From contig CAVKTI010000040.1 in NCBI GenBank assembly GCA_963659365.1, positions 1-23,420 of the forward strand: a stretch of 23,420 nt of DNA, written 5' to 3'. The notes under the pieces are model-generated. The model did no database searches and was not told where the DNA came from. It saw nothing but the letters and a program-made list of their open reading frames with translations. Of this stretch, positions 1 through 7,819 are shown piece after piece (the stretch's first letter is position 1; each line of letters begins with the position of its first letter). The stretch is from W0P28-013 sp963659365 (lineage in GTDB: Bacteria; Bacteroidota; Bacteroidia; Bacteroidales; Paludibacteraceae). Both the position numbers and the translations under genes were made by a program.

Positions 1-388
<388 letters not shown>

Positions 389-469
389 TTTTGTTGTCGT
401 ACCGCCGCGTTCGATATTGTGCGAGTGCTTGTTTTTGCGCTTCTTTTCCGGCAATAGGTCAAACCGTAT

Positions 470-581
470 TTAGGTGGCTATGGTGCTGGGGTTCCACCCC
501 TTCCCATTCCGAACAGGGAAGTTAAGCCCAGCCGCGCCGATGGTAGTGCACCCCGTGTGTGCGAGAGTAGGTAGCCGCCGC
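470..581 (+). rRNA. 5S ribosomal RNA
   Basis: The 5S core CCCATTCCGAACAGGGAAGTTAAGCCC is recognisable around 504-531. Helix I closes perfectly: GGTGGCTA at 473-480 pairs with TAGCCGCC at 572-579, with one G-U pair. This sets the ends to within a base or two and gives the usual length of about 110 nt. It lies about 80 bp after the 23S 3' end, the normal rrn order, and is followed directly by a strong terminator. Confidence 0.95.
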
Positions 582-587
582 TTTTGT

Positions 588-628
588 GAACCTCGATGAG
601 TTCTTGCTCGTCGGGGTTCTTTGTTTTT
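588..628 (+). terminator. rrn operon intrinsic terminator
   Basis: GAACCTCGATGAG (588-600) and CTCGTCGGGGTTC (607-619) form a 13-bp stem with a few G-U pairs and a six-base loop, followed by TTTGTTTTT. It lies just after 5S rRNA, so it should end the rRNA transcript before the CRISPR array. Confidence 0.88.
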
Positions 629-634
629 AATACC

Positions 635-675
635 ATAGACCCCCTCTAATCCCCCAAGGGGGAAGAGGGGGGGCT
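635..675. repeat. GC-rich palindromic intergenic element
   Basis: A near-palindrome: TAG, CCCCCTCT and CCCCC on the left, then the tight turn AA, then GGGGG, AGAGGGGG and CTA on the right. A related copy in inverted orientation is at 23366-23398, and a looser relative is at 15049-15090. It sits between the rrn terminator and the first CRISPR repeat, so it occupies the predicted leader side of the array. Confidence 0.7.
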
Positions 676-694
676 ACCAGATTTATTGGGTGAT

Positions 695-1573
695 GTTGTG
701 AATTGCTTTCAAATTTTGTATCTTTGACATCTGAAACAACCAAGACTGGTTTTTACGCTCATATCAGATTGTTGTGAATTGCTTTCAAATTTTGTATCTT
801 TGACATCTGAAACAACGACCTCGTTCGCTGCCATACTCACCAACGAGTTGTGAATTGCTTTCAAATTTTGTATCTTTGACATCTGAAACAACCTCCATAG
901 CGCGCCCCTATCTCGTTGATTTGTTGTGAATTGCTTTCAAATTTTGTATCTTTGACATCTGAAACAACTGTTGATGCGCGATGTAAAAGCCAACGAACGT
1001 TGTGAATTGCTTTCAAATTTTGTATCTTTGACATCTGAAACAACATTAGATGTATAATATGTATTGCCACAGTAGTTGTGAATTGCTTTCAAATTTTGTA
1101 TCTTTGACATCTGAAACAACGGTCTGTAATCACACCATTCAGTGTTACTTGTTGTGAATTGCTTTCAAATTTTGTATCTTTGACATCTGAAACAACTGCA
1201 AAAATACAGCGATTATTTCATTTGAGTTGTGAATTGCTTTCAAATTTTGTATCTTTGACATCTGAAACAACTTCAAATGTGTAGTTTATTCCCTTCACAC
1301 AGTTGTGAATTGCTTTCAAATTTTGTATCTTTGACATCTGAAACAACAAAAAGTGCAATAATATAAAATAGACAGCCGTTGTGAATTGCTTTCAAATTTT
1401 GTATCTTTGACATCTGAAACAACAGATGGTGATACTTTTCAAGATGTGATTAGTTGTGAATTGCTTTCAAATTTTGTATCTTTGACATCTGAAACAACAA
1501 CTCTCTGTCTATCATCTTACGCGCGTTGTTGTGAATTGCTTTCAAATTTTGTATCTTTGACATCTGAAACAAC
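695..1573 (+). CRISPR. Type II-C CRISPR array, 12 repeats of 46 bp and 11 spacers
   Basis: Twelve repeats start at 695, 771, 847, 923, 999, 1075, 1151, 1226, 1302, 1378, 1453 and 1528. All look identical over 46 bp; they begin GTTGTGAATTGC and end CTGAAACAAC, with GTTGT/ACAAC inverted ends. Spacers are 30 bp except three of 29 bp (1197-1225, 1424-1452, 1499-1527) and differ from one another. The plus strand is the predicted transcribed strand for three reasons: the tracrRNA anti-repeat pairs with the 5' half of the repeat read on this strand; each repeat holds a plus-strand promoter match; and a two-way terminator lies just past the last repeat. Repeat identity gives no independent hint of orientation because neither end is degenerate. 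Confidence 0.99.
696..726 (+). promoter_or_regulatory. Repeat-embedded promoter match (first of 12 copies)
   Basis: Within each repeat, TTG at repeat positions 2-4 and TATCTTTG at positions 25-32 are separated by 20 bases. This fits the Bacteroidota primary sigma promoter (-33 TTG or TTTG, -7 TAnnTTTG). Transcription would start about four bases after the box, near repeat position 36, giving an RNA with a ten-base repeat tail, the spacer, then the next repeat. The same match recurs in all 12 repeats. Activity is inferred, not shown. Confidence 0.6.
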
Positions 1574-1625
1574 TGGATGTCGGCAATTAGCACTAAATCA
1601 GTTAGTTACATGCTGTTTCAGAAAT

Positions 1626-1657
1626 AAAAATTCCGCTCCGAAATGGGCGGAATTTTT
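1626..1657. terminator. Bidirectional terminator between array and cas2
   Basis: AAAAATTCCGC (1626-1636) and GCGGAATTTTT (1647-1657) form a perfect 11-bp stem with a ten-base loop. Flanking A and T runs let it work on both strands. It ends the minus-strand cas9-cas1-cas2 transcript (cas2 stops at 1681) and any plus-strand transcript leaving the array. Confidence 0.85.
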
Positions 1658-1680
1658 ATGTTTTTGTCCAGTTTTGTGAG

Positions 1681-2016
1681 TCAAAACAGTTCTAATTGTT
1701 GCACGGGCGGGTTCAAACTTTCGACTTTTTTGCCGACAAAAAGTTCGATTTGCCCAAATTGTTTGTCGGTGATACGCAAAATTCCCACCGATCCCAACTC
1801 GGGCAAAATGCGCCGCACGCGTTCGGTATGAACTTCGGCGTTTTCGGCACTGGCACAATGGCGCACATAGACAGAAAATTGGAACATGGTGAAGCCGTCG
1901 GCCATCAGTTTCTTGCGAAAATCGGCGTATGCCTTCCGCTCCTTTTTCGTGTCGGTCGGCAAATCGAAAAATACGAGTACCCACATAATACGATATGCAC
2001 TAAATCGTTCTTGCAT
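1681..2016 (-). CDS. cas2: CRISPR-associated endonuclease Cas2
   Basis: Small partner of Cas1 in the spacer-integration complex, where a Cas2 dimer bridges two Cas1 dimers. The protein is 111 aa. The ferredoxin-like first strand MWVLVFFDLPT (residues 11-21) carries the conserved Asp18. KKERKAYADFRKKL and the FQFSVYVR strand follow as in type II Cas2 proteins. The chosen start is ATG at 2016, which shares its A with the cas1 stop (TGATG), so translation is probably coupled. A GTG three bases earlier (2019) would add one residue; the Met at residue 11 is too far in, since family members have a short stretch before it. Last gene of the cas operon, followed by the two-way terminator. Confidence 0.96.
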   Translation of the reverse strand: MQERFSAYRIMWVLVFFDLPTDTKKERKAYADFRKKLMADGFTMFQFSVYVRHCASAENAEVHTERVRRILPELGSVGILRITDKQFGQIELFVGKKVESLNPPVQQLELF

Positions 2017-2945
2017 CACATTTCGGGATAGGTTATTTTGCGCTGTTCGCCGTTGAAACAGCGGTAGAGCGATGCCGTGGTTTGTCCCACCGCCACCATC
2101 AGCGGACTGCGTTTGCCTCCGATAGTTACATCTAATGTTGGAATTTGCAGCAATTCGCGTTTCATTTCTATCGATAGTTCGTCGCCAACTGCGCCCCGCT
2201 GCCGAAGTTTTACAACCAATGCATCGACATAGGGGCGGTAGGGCTCCATAATGTCGTCGGCCAAACAGTAGGCGTTGTAGCGGTTGTGGTGGTGAATGCC
2301 GAGCGTTGGCAACAAGCCGCTGGCCACCAAACCGCGCGCCACTACAGCACGCAGAATGGCGTAACCATAGTTCAGCAGATTGTTTGGCGCAATGCCCTCG
2401 CGTTCACGCGTGAAATTAGGAATATCGGCAAACAGATTGCGCCAATAGAAGACCGCCGCACGCGCCTCGAGGTTGTCGCTGTCGCCACTTTTCACATCGG
2501 CTGCCCATGCCAGCATATTGCGCGCTACACTGCCGTGTGTCATTTGCAACACGGCGGCCTGATTGCGTATTTTGTACTGCACGGTTTGCTGCCAAAGTTG
2601 TTTTTTCAGCGGGAGCGAAGCGTCTAACTGACAGCGAAAACGCTCGTTTTGCGTGGTGTTTCCGCAGAGTGGCAACATCAGTCCAACGGGCAAATGGCTG
2701 CTGTCGCAAGTGATAACGGCGCAGTTGTTTTCGAGCAACGCCTCCAACACGCCTTGTGTGATGGTAATTTGTTTGTTGTCGAGTACCACCACGCCGATGT
2801 CCTCGATGGGAATGGTGGTGGTGGCTTCGCGCTTGAAACTGTCCGACACATCGGCTTTTTCTACTTCGGGCAATTTGATAACCAGTTGCGCATTTCTCAG
2901 CGACAAATAGGCTGGATTGCTAAAACAGAGCGTGCGTTTAATCAT
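2016..2945 (-). CDS. cas1: CRISPR-associated integrase Cas1 (type II)
   Basis: Metal-dependent integrase that inserts new spacers next to the leader-end repeat. It has 309 aa, the usual length for type II Cas1. The N-terminal beta domain covers about residues 1-85 and the helical catalytic domain the rest. Expected metal ligands are visible: Glu160 in NLEARAAVFYW, His219 in LGIHHHNRYNAYCLADD, and Glu234 in DIMEPYRPYVD. The second motif with its run of histidines is typical of type II-C. The ATG at 2945 overlaps the cas9 stop by four bases (ATGA) and the stop overlaps the cas2 start, so the three genes form one tightly coupled operon. No csn2 or cas4 is present, which defines subtype II-C. Confidence 0.98.
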   Translation of the reverse strand: MIKRTLCFSNPAYLSLRNAQLVIKLPEVEKADVSDSFKREATTTIPIEDIGVVVLDNKQITITQGVLEALLENNCAVITCDSSHLPVGLMLPLCGNTTQNERFRCQLDASLPLKKQLWQQTVQYKIRNQAAVLQMTHGSVARNMLAWAADVKSGDSDNLEARAAVFYWRNLFADIPNFTREREGIAPNNLLNYGYAILRAVVARGLVASGLLPTLGIHHHNRYNAYCLADDIMEPYRPYVDALVVKLRQRGAVGDELSIEMKRELLQIPTLDVTIGGKRSPLMVAVGQTTASLYRCFNGEQRKITYPEM

Positions 2946-5900
2946 AGTTTTTGACCATTAAATTCGATGAGATTGCCCAATCTATCCACTTTGAGCGGCA
3001 GACAAATTTCTTTGATCATTTCTCCTGATATAGATCGTTCCATTTTGTTTAGGGGGGAATACTCTACTTTATTAACAATAGTTTTTGCAAGATGGTTAGT
3101 TACAAAAAAACATTGATTGCCAGAAGAACTTACCATTTTATAAATCCGCTTTTTATCTATGGAAGTAACATCTACACTGCCGTTTAACTCTTCGTCGGTT
3201 GGCAAATATACCAAATCGTTTGGCGAGAGCATAAACAGCAAATGAGCCGTTGAATCAATTGTTCCATTGGCTTTCAGTTTTTCGTCCACATCGTTTTTCC
3301 AGAGTTCCCCTGCTTTTTTCTGGCTATCAATGACCATATTTAGCGGTATTGTGGCGTATGAACGAATTTTTGCAGACATTCCTTTATTATCAATCTTTTC
3401 AGATTCGTAAATGGCAAAGAAGAGATTTGTTCCCTTGGCCGCCTCGACAAATTTTGCCGATTTATTTCCCGTTTGCCCAATAGCAAATTTGTCGGCCTTT
3501 TCGTAGATGCGTGCTTTTAGGATTGGTTGATGATTTTTTCCACCATTTAGCGACTTAATGTTTCGGTTCATTTCGTCGATGCCATCGGGCGAGAAAGCCA
3601 ATTCAGGATTGTCGTCTTTTGCTTTTAAGTGGGCAAGTAATATCTTTTGAATGCCTGTGTCTGTAATTGATTCTATTTTGTCTTTGGCTTTCTGCAAGTT
3701 TGGAGCATCAGAAAATATCGAAACCAAATCTTTGCGTGTGGCAAAGTAGCGTTCTTTTGTCTGTTTTGTAAAATAGTACACCTCAATTTTCGCCGTATTT
3801 ATGTCTGACCAAATATCTTTGTTGGCTTCAAAGTATTTCTTGATACTCTTGGCATCTTTATTTTCAGAAAGTAGTTCCAAAATTTTCTTTTTCAACTCTT
3901 TCTCGACTATGGATTTTGGATTTTTCAAGGCTGCGTCGAGCGACACGCACTTTTTCATCCGCAGATTCACTTCGCCAAACACGGTATCTTTGTGCATCGG
4001 TTTGCGAATTGCCAAATTATCTCCTTTTTCTTGTCTAAACAACACTTTTTTGCCATTCTCGTCGTAATGCTGGTAACGGTTGGTGGTCTTGTTTATTACA
4101 CGCAAATTTTGTTTGAAACTTACAACAATATCTTGCAAAGCCGTGTATGCGTCTTGAGTGAAAGTGTCCCAAGGTTTGCGGAATTCTTTGAAAATGTTTC
4201 TCTTTTCGCCGTTGATTGTGGTTTCCTCTAATCGGCGTAATTTGCATTGTAGTTGATAACGGTTGGCGTTATTCTTTGAATTTGCCGCCTCGTTGTTGAG
4301 TAAATTTACATGGTCGCGTGTGGCGCAGGCTATCACTATGGCATCCATTGCATGATGGCGGTGGTCGATGCGCTTTTTGTTGAACCCTTTTTGCAGTTCA
4401 ATGGGCATATTTGGAATGGTATGACCTTCGGTATTCAATGTCGTAAAGCAATCTTTACCTGTCAGTTCGTTGAGTCGCTCAAAACGCGGTAAAACTATTC
4501 TATTCCATACATCGTTCATTCCCCAATCTTTTTTCAGACGATCGGTGATTTGGCCATTGACCGAAATCAGATGTTTTGAGGTCGCTTCAGGTTCGTATTC
4601 GCCGTTGGGCAATTTTTCACGCACAATGTTCGACAACAACGCTTTTACTACTTTGCTGATGTAGCGGCTGTCGTTTAGTTGTCGGGCGATGAAATCGTCT
4701 GGTATGTCTGTCAAGAGCAACTTTTTCATTTTCGTGCGATTGTGCGCATAATGCTCTTTGACAAACTTTTCGTATTCCTCAACCGAAAGAATTTTAACTT
4801 CTTTTCCTTGACTAATCTGCACTTTTTCGCCATGATGACTTTTGATAAATTCATAGCCAAGTTTACTCCCTTTCAAGTGATTCACTTCTCTTTCACAAAT
4901 TACCTTGTTGCTGAACGAATCGTCGAAATAGCGCGACTGCGGAATGATATGTTCAATCTCGTATGCTGGTGTGAAAAGTTTAGAAAGCGAGATTATCTCG
5001 CCTGTATAAGGCGAACGGTATTTTTGCTCGAGCCAACATTTATATCGAATGATTTCCGATTTCGACGGTTGCGCTGTTTTCGAAATTTTGCTAACGAAAT
5101 CATATTCTTTGTCGTCTTTCGAAAGATTTTCGAGTGCATTTTCCTCATATATGCGTAATATATCTTGTTGGCTTGGCGAATATGGGCGTACATTCTCGAT
5201 GCCCATTTCTGGATTCATAAACTCCATAAGCATTGCCTTGATGCGCAGATTGGTATTCTCATTCTTTGTGATATTTTCCGTCATTTTTTTGCGCTTGTCG
5301 GCTGGGTTTTTCATTTCACGACCGAGTTCCAAATGAATTTCGTCGATATGTCCTTCTTGTTTCCAAATGTCGCGCACAGTACGAAGCGTTTCTGTAATCA
5401 CCTGTTCCACAATAGGATTGCGTAACGAGTGCTGTTTGAATGCCTTTAAGTAAGCGTCAATATCTTCGGGCTTTTCCCATTTGGCAATCTCTTTGGCTTC
5501 CGAATGGCGATTGTAAACCACATAGCAAGCGAGCCACAGCGGCAACCCTCTAAAATGTTCAATCTCAGTCAGATTGATTGCTTTTTCGCGCACTCTGTCC
5601 TTTATGTTTTCATCGTATTCACCCATGATAATTTTGTCGATACGCTCCTTGGTCTTTTGGTCAATACTATCAAGTTTCCAACACTTGCCCATGCACATCA
5701 ATGGGAGCATTTTTTTGATTGCTTTTTCGGAATAAGCACCATACTCTTTTTTGAAGGGCTTGATTTTGGCAAATGCTTCGACAAATTTTTCGCGTTCGGA
5801 GAGTTTGTTCTTTGTGGCATACTTTTTCAGTGCTTTCCCAAGTTCGTTTTTGTCGTCGATGGAGTAAAGTATGTGCCACAGTTCCCTTTCTTTTTCCTTG

Positions 5901-7591
5901 TCCAAAATAGCACTGCTTTCACACTTTTTTAATCCCGAAAGAATTGCCGCCCGAGTTTCGTTGCACGGATACTCTTTGTTCTCCACATAGTTCCAACGGT
6001 ATGGATATTGCTCTTGTCCTTTCGCTTTTTTGAATTTGAAATACGAATTCAATAGGGTGTCTTGTTTGATTGAGCCTCTATCATTCAACCAATCGAAGAG
6101 TTTTGTATAATCGTCTTCATTTTTTAGTAATTCGTCCGTAACATCTACATCGGTTTGAAGTTTGCCCGAAGAAGATTCTTCGAACAAACCCAGTTGACCG
6201 TTGCTGACCATTTTTTCTCTTTGGTAGATTTTCAAATTCTGAACAAATTGCCACAAACGAAACTCTTGGTACAACGGATTCGACTTGGCAATGCACTTTA
6301 TCGGACGCTCGTTTCCCTCTTTGTCGAAATGCGATTCGTATGGGCAATCACTTATCAACGATTTTTTTGTCTTGAGTGGTCGTTGATAAAAAATGATGTC
6401 GTTGATAAAGAGATTTACAAAATCGGGCTTGGAGATGTTGTTTCTATGCGCCTCGTTGTTGGGGTACAATTCTTCGATGCAGGTTTTGTACAAATTTTCA
6501 TTTTGTAGTTCGGGGAGTAGCCCAACCTGTTTTGTAAGAATTTGCTTTAGCTCTTCTCTGTAATACTTGCGCTCGATAGTACGAACAAGTTTGCCGTTAA
6601 TTTTCTGATTGGGATTTGCCAAAAGGGCATTGTAAATATAACAACCGACGGTCTTGTGGCTATCGTCAATATCTTTTTCTGTACGGAGTTTTATTTTGGC
6701 GTACATTTTTCCCCTTCGTTTGGCATCTAATTTCTCTATTTCATCTGGCGTTGGCAAAAACGAAAGTTCTGTTTTCTCATTACCATCTTTTAATGTTGTC
6801 GTTTTTAACACAAATTCTTTTGTTTCGTTACACCAAGCGGAAACATCGTTATAAAAAGCAGCCCGATATGTCAATCCATTGTCAAGCGACATTTCGTACC
6901 AAAATTTATCGTACTGTTTATCTTTTTCTTTTTGTACAACAGACAATATCTTTGCACGGATAATCTCCATCTTTTCGTTGCTTTTCTCCTCCTCTTCTTC
7001 GCCACGTAACTGATAATAGCCGCGTTTTTGGTTGAAATTCAGCAGAATCCATGCCAATTCTTCTTTTGTAATGGCTTGGCTCAATGCCTTTTTGCGCAAA
7101 TAATAAATGGTCCAATCGTAAGGTATCTTTTTGTTATTTTCCAACAGTTCAGGGTGATATTCCTGAAAATCAGTCAACATTTCGTTGAATGAATGTTGGA
7201 AAATGAACTCAAAATTACCATCGGTGTTCTTTTCCCAAGGCAATTTTGGTTCAGCATTTGCCACAAATTTACCATATCGGTCGAGTTCTTGAGCAAAATG
7301 TTCGGGCAAAAATCCGAGCAAACTTAACACGCGATGTAAACGCTCTCTACGCAATAAACATCTTTCTCTCAAGCGACGACGACCACGAAAATCCGTGCGT
7401 TGTGCCGTTTGAGAAACTGATTCTCCACTATCAAATTTGCCCAACACGGCATCATCTATCGGAATAATCCGAGAACCAGCTGCACTAATTTCTAACAAAT
7501 TTTCTTTACCTGTTTCGTCTGCAGAGGCATTCACCACTGCCCAGCCGATGCTGTTTGTGCCTAAATCGAGTCCGAGAATTTTTCGTGCCAT
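2942..7591 (-). CDS. cas9: CRISPR-associated endonuclease Cas9 (type II-C, very large)
   Basis: RNA-guided DNA endonuclease of the interference complex with crRNA and tracrRNA. RuvC-I is at the N-terminus (KILGLDLGTNSIGWAVV, Asp9), the Arg-rich bridge helix at residues 69-90, RuvC-II is IDEIHLELGRE (Glu755), HNH is YEIEHIIPQSRYFDD (His881, with Asn895 and Asn904 in place), and RuvC-III is DHRHHAMDA (His1080, Asp1083). All catalytic residues are present, so both nuclease sites should work. At 1549 aa it is far longer than the compact II-C enzymes of Neisseria or Campylobacter (about 1000-1100 aa) and at the upper end for Bacteroidota Cas9 as I know the family; the extra length is in the recognition lobe (90-740) and C-terminal part (after 1090). 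A TAACTTTG box lies 37 bp upstream. No frameshift is seen. Confidence 0.98.
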   Translation of the reverse strand: MARKILGLDLGTNSIGWAVVNASADETGKENLLEISAAGSRIIPIDDAVLGKFDSGESVSQTAQRTDFRGRRRLRERCLLRRERLHRVLSLLGFLPEHFAQELDRYGKFVANAEPKLPWEKNTDGNFEFIFQHSFNEMLTDFQEYHPELLENNKKIPYDWTIYYLRKKALSQAITKEELAWILLNFNQKRGYYQLRGEEEEEKSNEKMEIIRAKILSVVQKEKDKQYDKFWYEMSLDNGLTYRAAFYNDVSAWCNETKEFVLKTTTLKDGNEKTELSFLPTPDEIEKLDAKRRGKMYAKIKLRTEKDIDDSHKTVGCYIYNALLANPNQKINGKLVRTIERKYYREELKQILTKQVGLLPELQNENLYKTCIEELYPNNEAHRNNISKPDFVNLFINDIIFYQRPLKTKKSLISDCPYESHFDKEGNERPIKCIAKSNPLYQEFRLWQFVQNLKIYQREKMVSNGQLGLFEESSSGKLQTDVDVTDELLKNEDDYTKLFDWLNDRGSIKQDTLLNSYFKFKKAKGQEQYPYRWNYVENKEYPCNETRAAILSGLKKCESSAILDKEKERELWHILYSIDDKNELGKALKKYATKNKLSEREKFVEAFAKIKPFKKEYGAYSEKAIKKMLPLMCMGKCWKLDSIDQKTKERIDKIIMGEYDENIKDRVREKAINLTEIEHFRGLPLWLACYVVYNRHSEAKEIAKWEKPEDIDAYLKAFKQHSLRNPIVEQVITETLRTVRDIWKQEGHIDEIHLELGREMKNPADKRKKMTENITKNENTNLRIKAMLMEFMNPEMGIENVRPYSPSQQDILRIYEENALENLSKDDKEYDFVSKISKTAQPSKSEIIRYKCWLEQKYRSPYTGEIISLSKLFTPAYEIEHIIPQSRYFDDSFSNKVICEREVNHLKGSKLGYEFIKSHHGEKVQISQGKEVKILSVEEYEKFVKEHYAHNRTKMKKLLLTDIPDDFIARQLNDSRYISKVVKALLSNIVREKLPNGEYEPEATSKHLISVNGQITDRLKKDWGMNDVWNRIVLPRFERLNELTGKDCFTTLNTEGHTIPNMPIELQKGFNKKRIDHRHHAMDAIVIACATRDHVNLLNNEAANSKNNANRYQLQCKLRRLEETTINGEKRNIFKEFRKPWDTFTQDAYTALQDIVVSFKQNLRVINKTTNRYQHYDENGKKVLFRQEKGDNLAIRKPMHKDTVFGEVNLRMKKCVSLDAALKNPKSIVEKELKKKILELLSENKDAKSIKKYFEANKDIWSDINTAKIEVYYFTKQTKERYFATRKDLVSIFSDAPNLQKAKDKIESITDTGIQKILLAHLKAKDDNPELAFSPDGIDEMNRNIKSLNGGKNHQPILKARIYEKADKFAIGQTGNKSAKFVEAAKGTNLFFAIYESEKIDNKGMSAKIRSYATIPLNMVIDSQKKAGELWKNDVDEKLKANGTIDSTAHLLFMLSPNDLVYLPTDEELNGSVDVTSIDKKRIYKMVSSSGNQCFFVTNHLAKTIVNKVEYSPLNKMERSISGEMIKEICLPLKVDRLGNLIEFNGQKL

Positions 7592-7628
7592 AGTGTTATT
7601 GCTTTGAGGGTTTATATTATCAATTCCA

Positions 7629-7636
7629 CAAAGTTA
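7629..7636 (-). promoter_or_regulatory. cas operon promoter, -7 box
   Basis: TAACTTTG read on the minus strand fits TAnnTTTG and ends 37 bp before the cas9 ATG, giving a leader of about 30 nt. No good -33 TTG lies at the right distance, so the promoter may be weak or regulated. Its -33 region would fall at about 7656-7660, on the -33 box of the divergent tracrRNA promoter. Confidence 0.6.
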
Positions 7637-7656
7637 AACATTTTTTTGTGAAATAG

Positions 7657-7688
7657 TTTGGCAGAACAAAAACTTTGCCGTACCTTTG
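7657..7688 (+). promoter_or_regulatory. tracrRNA promoter
   Basis: TTTG (7657-7660), 20 bases, then TACCTTTG (7681-7688) fits the Bacteroidota -33/-7 promoter well. The predicted start at about 7692 coincides with the first base of the anti-repeat. The spacing is the same as in the CRISPR repeat. Confidence 0.75.
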
Positions 7689-7691
7689 TCG

Positions 7692-7778
7692 TACAAAATT
7701 TGAGCAATTCACAATAAGGATTATTCCGTTGTGAAATCATTAGAGTGGCGCACTGCTGTGCGTCCCTCTCTTTTTTTT
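7692..7778 (+). ncRNA. tracrRNA
   Basis: Trans-activating RNA that pairs with the crRNA repeat and is bound by Cas9. TACAAAATTTGA (7692-7703) is complementary to repeat positions 15-26, and GCAATTCACAA (7704-7714) to positions 2-12. This gives a 12+11-bp duplex with only a two-base bulge (TT) on the crRNA side. Next come AATAAGGATTATTCC, which resembles the ACAAUAAGG junction and nexus start of the N. meningitidis tracrRNA, a single-stranded stretch, and a terminator hairpin GGCGCAC/GTGCGTC (7747-7753 with 7758-7764) before a T run at 7771-7778. The length is about 87 nt. It is divergent from cas9 with its own promoter. Ends are predicted from the sequence only. Confidence 0.88.
7747..7778 (+). 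terminator. tracrRNA terminator
   Basis: A 7-bp stem (GGCGCAC with GTGCGTC, one G-U) with loop TGCT, then CCTCTC and eight T. Read on the other strand the arms include GGACGCAC, which also forms the hairpin at 19275-19293. Confidence 0.75.
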
Positions 7779-7819
7779 GTAGGGACGGATTCCGTGAGCC
7801 GCCTTTGCGTACATACAAA

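Noticed and set aside
695..1573. Minus-strand transcription of the array as an extension of the cas operon
   Set aside because: A strong two-way terminator separates them, and the anti-repeat pairs properly only with the plus-strand repeat RNA.
1611..1620. GCTGTTTCAG as the tracrRNA anti-repeat
   Set aside because: Only about ten bases match, at the wrong end of the repeat; the site at 7692-7714 pairs over 23 bp and has a promoter and terminator.
709..1679. Short open frames across the CRISPR array with repeated peptides
   Set aside because: They only translate the repeats; no start signals or conserved product.
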